Shown: piece by piece, positions 5,622-7,474 of the stretch
Layout: each line of letters starts with the position of its first letter
How positions within the stretch are numbered: position 1 is the first letter of the stretch
Origin: Chloroflexia bacterium
GTDB lineage: Bacteria > Chloroflexota > Chloroflexia > Thermomicrobiales > UBA6265
Assembly (NCBI GenBank): GCA_013696525.1
Contig: JACCYK010000272.1
Location: forward strand, 1-7,474
Length of the DNA stretch: 7,474 nt
Reading direction: 5' to 3'
The notes under the pieces: model-generated
Databases searched by the model: none
Seen by the model: only the letters and a program-made list of their open reading frames with translations
What the model was told of the DNA's origin: nothing
Made by a program: the position numbers and the translations under genes

Positions 5622-7474
5622 ATGGGTCAATCCAAAACGGCAGCGCTGTTGCGCCTGCCCGTGGCGCTGGCACTGGTTGTCAGTCTGACCGCCGGCGCCC
5701 CGTTGGCGCTGGCGCAAGACGATAAGAAGGCAGCCTCGGAGCAAGCCCAAGAACAGCCAAAAGAACAAGAAAAACCAAAGGAAGAGGCGCCACCGGAGCC
5801 TCCTCCCGGCACCACCGTGTACATTCACGGCGGCAACCATTCGACGACCAACGAGGTCACGCTCAACGCCGACGGCTTGGTCAGCACCTCTGACTCGAGC
5901 GGTGGTGAGGACAACGTGGCGGCCGTCGTCGAGGACACCGGCGGCTCCGCCAACGGTGAGGTCATCGAGACCAGCAACATCTCCACCGCCGGCAATGGCG
6001 GCACCACCACCTCGGATGCCTCCGGCGGCACCCTCTACTCCCCGACCGGGGCCGATGGGGCGCCGATCCCGATCGTGGAAACCGGTGGCAACCGCGGCAG
6101 CACGATCAACGTCGGCGACGTGGCCGGCGGCGACGGCACGACCACCGTCTCCATCTATGGCGGCGACTCCGCGATCACGACCGAAGTGACGATGAACATC
6201 ACCGGCGGCATTGCCGAGGCCGAAGCCTTCGGCGGTGATCGCAACGTGGCCACGATCATCGGCTCCCCGGTCGATGCCGAGGTCGCCGGCAGCATCGCCG
6301 CCGCCGGCAACGGCGGCACCGCCGACGCCAGCGCCAGGGGCGGTTTCGCCCCGGTGGGGACGATCCTCGGCGGCCGCAACCAGGGCGCCGTGATCAATGT
6401 CGGCGACATTATCGGCGGCGTCGGCCCCAACGCGGGCAACATCGCGGTCGACATCCATGGCGGCACCCTGACCGCCACCACCGTCACCGAGCTCAGCGTG
6501 GCGAGCGGCGGCTTGGCCCGCGCCCGTTCCATCGGCGGCAATGAGAACCTGGCCGCCGCCACCGGCAACGCGAACGAGATCGCGGCCGCCGGCAACGGCG
6601 GCTCGACCGATGCCGCCGCTAATGGCGGCGTGGTCACCATCGGCACCGTCACCGGCGAGCTGTTCAGCATCATCGGCGGCAACAACCGGGGCGCCACCAT
6701 CGACCTGGCCGGGGTCAGCGGCGGCAACGGCAACGGCGGCGACGCCACGGTCGGCATCTACGGCGGCGATCTCACCGCGAACGCCTCCTCCATCGGCTCG
6801 CCCGCCTACGCCGGCGGCAACCAGGGCGCCGATATCGACGCCGGCTTCGTCGAAGGCGGCGACGGCTACGGCGGCCGCGGCGGCGACGCCACCCTCTTCA
6901 TTGACGGCGGCGGCATCCTGGCCTCCGCCAGCGGCCCCGCCGGGGCGGACGCCGGCGACAACCGCGGCGCCGACATTGATGTCGGCAACGTCCTCGGCGG
7001 CAATGGCAATTGGGGTGATGGCGGCGACGCCACGGTCGCCATCGACGGCAGCGACATCTCCGCCACCGGGTTTGGGCTCGAGATCGTCGGCGTCGATTCC
7101 GGCGGCGCCGAGGTTGACCTGCCGTGGGATCGCCAGGGCGCCAACGCTGGCGACGGCGGCACCGTCTTCACCTCGGCCGATGCCGGCAGCGCGGTGACCG
7201 GCCCGGTCTTCGCCGGCGACAATAACGGCGGCCGGATCAATGTCGGCCACACGGTCGGCGGCGACGGCAATGGCGGTACCGGCGGCGATGCCACCGTCGT
7301 CCTCCAGGGCACCGACATCGCGACCTCCTTCATCGTCAACGTCGCCGTCGATGGCGGCACCGCCCTCGGCAGCGCGGCCGGCGGCGACGACAACGCGGCC
7401 CTGGCGCCGGACGACGGCGGCAGCGCCGGGGCGGGGAGCGGCGGCTTCGCCGGCGCCTCGGCCGACGGCGGCCG
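5622..7474 (+). CDS. Large exported Gly/Asn/Asp-rich repeat protein (3' end beyond window)
   Basis: 617 codons are read without a stop; the gene continues past the window. Residues 1-31 are a textbook signal peptide (MGQSKTAALL, hydrophobic core, APLALA before QDDKK). Residues 32-62 form a Lys/Glu/Gln/Pro linker. From about 68 on the chain is Gly, Asn, Asp, Ala and Thr-rich, with no cysteine and no lysine after K53. Two repeat types are seen. Type A reads roughly GGxNxGAxIxVGxVxGGxG, then GGDATVxIxGGD (starts 155, 250, 352, 398, 444, 531). Type B reads GGxxNxAA, then AAGNGGTxDAxAxGG (starts 94, 204, 305, and probably 587). Each A unit offers two short beta-strand-like segments, suggesting a beta-solenoid or polyglycine-type extracellular fold. 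It resembles PE_PGRS proteins and RTX repeats only in composition: there is no PE domain and the RTX nonapeptide is not met. Likely role is adhesin, surface layer or matrix protein (inference). Confidence 0.85.
   Translation, partial: MGQSKTAALLRLPVALALVVSLTAGAPLALAQDDKKAASEQAQEQPKEQEKPKEEAPPEPPPGTTVYIHGGNHSTTNEVTLNADGLVSTSDSSGGEDNVAAVVEDTGGSANGEVIETSNISTAGNGGTTTSDASGGTLYSPTGADGAPIPIVETGGNRGSTINVGDVAGGDGTTTVSIYGGDSAITTEVTMNITGGIAEAEAFGGDRNVATIIGSPVDAEVAGSIAAAGNGGTADASARGGFAPVGTILGGRNQGAVINVGDIIGGVGPNAGNIAVDIHGGTLTATTVTELSVASGGLARARSIGGNENLAAATGNANEIAAAGNGGSTDAAANGGVVTIGTVTGELFSIIGGNNRGATIDLAGVSGGNGNGGDATVGIYGGDLTANASSIGSPAYAGGNQGADIDAGFVEGGDGYGGRGGDATLFIDGGGILASASGPAGADAGDNRGADIDVGNVLGGNGNWGDGGDATVAIDGSDISATGFGLEIVGVDSGGAEVDLPWDRQGANAGDGGTVFTSADAGSAVTGPVFAGDNNGGRINVGHTVGGDGNGGTGGDATVVLQGTDIATSFIVNVAVDGGTALGSAAGGDDNAALAPDDGGSAGAGSGGFAGASADGG
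5901..7472 (+). repeat. Composite A/B coding repeats of the Gly-rich protein
   Basis: B units: 5901-6029, 6231-6344, 6534-6629 and a partial or diverged one from 7380. A units: 6084-6167, 6369-6464, 6675-6767, 6813-6911, 6951-7052 and 7212-7310. B and A alternate for three rounds with a period near 300 bases. Then A units 3, 4 and 5 follow at exactly 138-base (46-codon) steps. Repeat identity is clearer in protein than in DNA, with few identical long stretches, which points to old duplications rather than recent expansion. Confidence 0.75.

Noticed and set aside
5474..5725. 83-codon plus-strand frame overlapping the repeat-protein start
   Set aside because: It shares the start region with the signal peptide in a different register, begins with GTG without a clear ribosome site, and shows no motif.
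5592..7250. 552-codon antisense frame as a real Gly/Ala/Val-rich protein
   Set aside because: It lacks a signal peptide at its start, its repetitiveness follows from the plus-strand repeats, and its C-terminal end is just the complement of the plus-strand signal peptide and linker.
5901..7472. CRISPR array or DNA-level satellite
   Set aside because: The repeats are degenerate at DNA level, keep the reading frame and vary in length; there are no identical direct repeats with unique spacers.

Overview
This is a GC-rich bacterial window. It carries five protein genes, and every one encodes an exported protein with an N-terminal signal sequence followed by a Thr/Pro- or Pro/Glu-rich linker. High GC, Ala/Thr/Pro linkers, and secreted NTF2-like, cupin plus SH3b and DUF4352-like proteins fit Chloroflexota, perhaps the Thermomicrobia. 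That assignment is inference from style, since no rRNA or marker gene is present. No tRNA, rRNA, CRISPR array, transposase or phage gene was seen.

Layout: (1) 90-785, plus strand, a small secreted NTF2-like protein, less GC-rich than the rest, followed by a strong hairpin at 806-832. (2) 786-1002, a convergent gap with that hairpin and a pair of diverged 20-bp direct repeats. (3) 1003-3674, minus strand, a likely two-gene unit: an exported double-cupin/SH3b protein (3674 to 2487), then, 95 bp downstream, an exported seven-repeat beta-propeller (2391 to 1003). (4) 3675-4006, a divergent intergenic region with several inverted repeats, two of them built on the same GGGCGAG/CTCGCCC half-site. 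(5) 4007-5185, plus strand, an exported protein with a short coiled-coil and a DUF4352-like C-terminal domain, behind a near-perfect Shine-Dalgarno. (6) 5186-5621, a non-coding stretch with a plausible sigma-70 promoter at 5353-5381. (7) 5622 to the window end, plus strand, the N-terminal 617 residues of a large Gly/Asn/Asp-rich secreted repeat protein with no stop in the window.

The last gene is the most striking feature. Its repeats are of two kinds (A and B) that first alternate with a period near 100 residues and then give way to A repeats spaced exactly 46 residues apart. It is probably a surface or matrix protein, with an extended or beta-solenoid-like fold. The genes do not form a recognisable pathway. 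What they share is export, linker style and a Gln-Glu/Asp start of the predicted mature chain, so the window reads as a cell-envelope/secretome region. Many long open frames on both strands are by-products of high GC and were left out.
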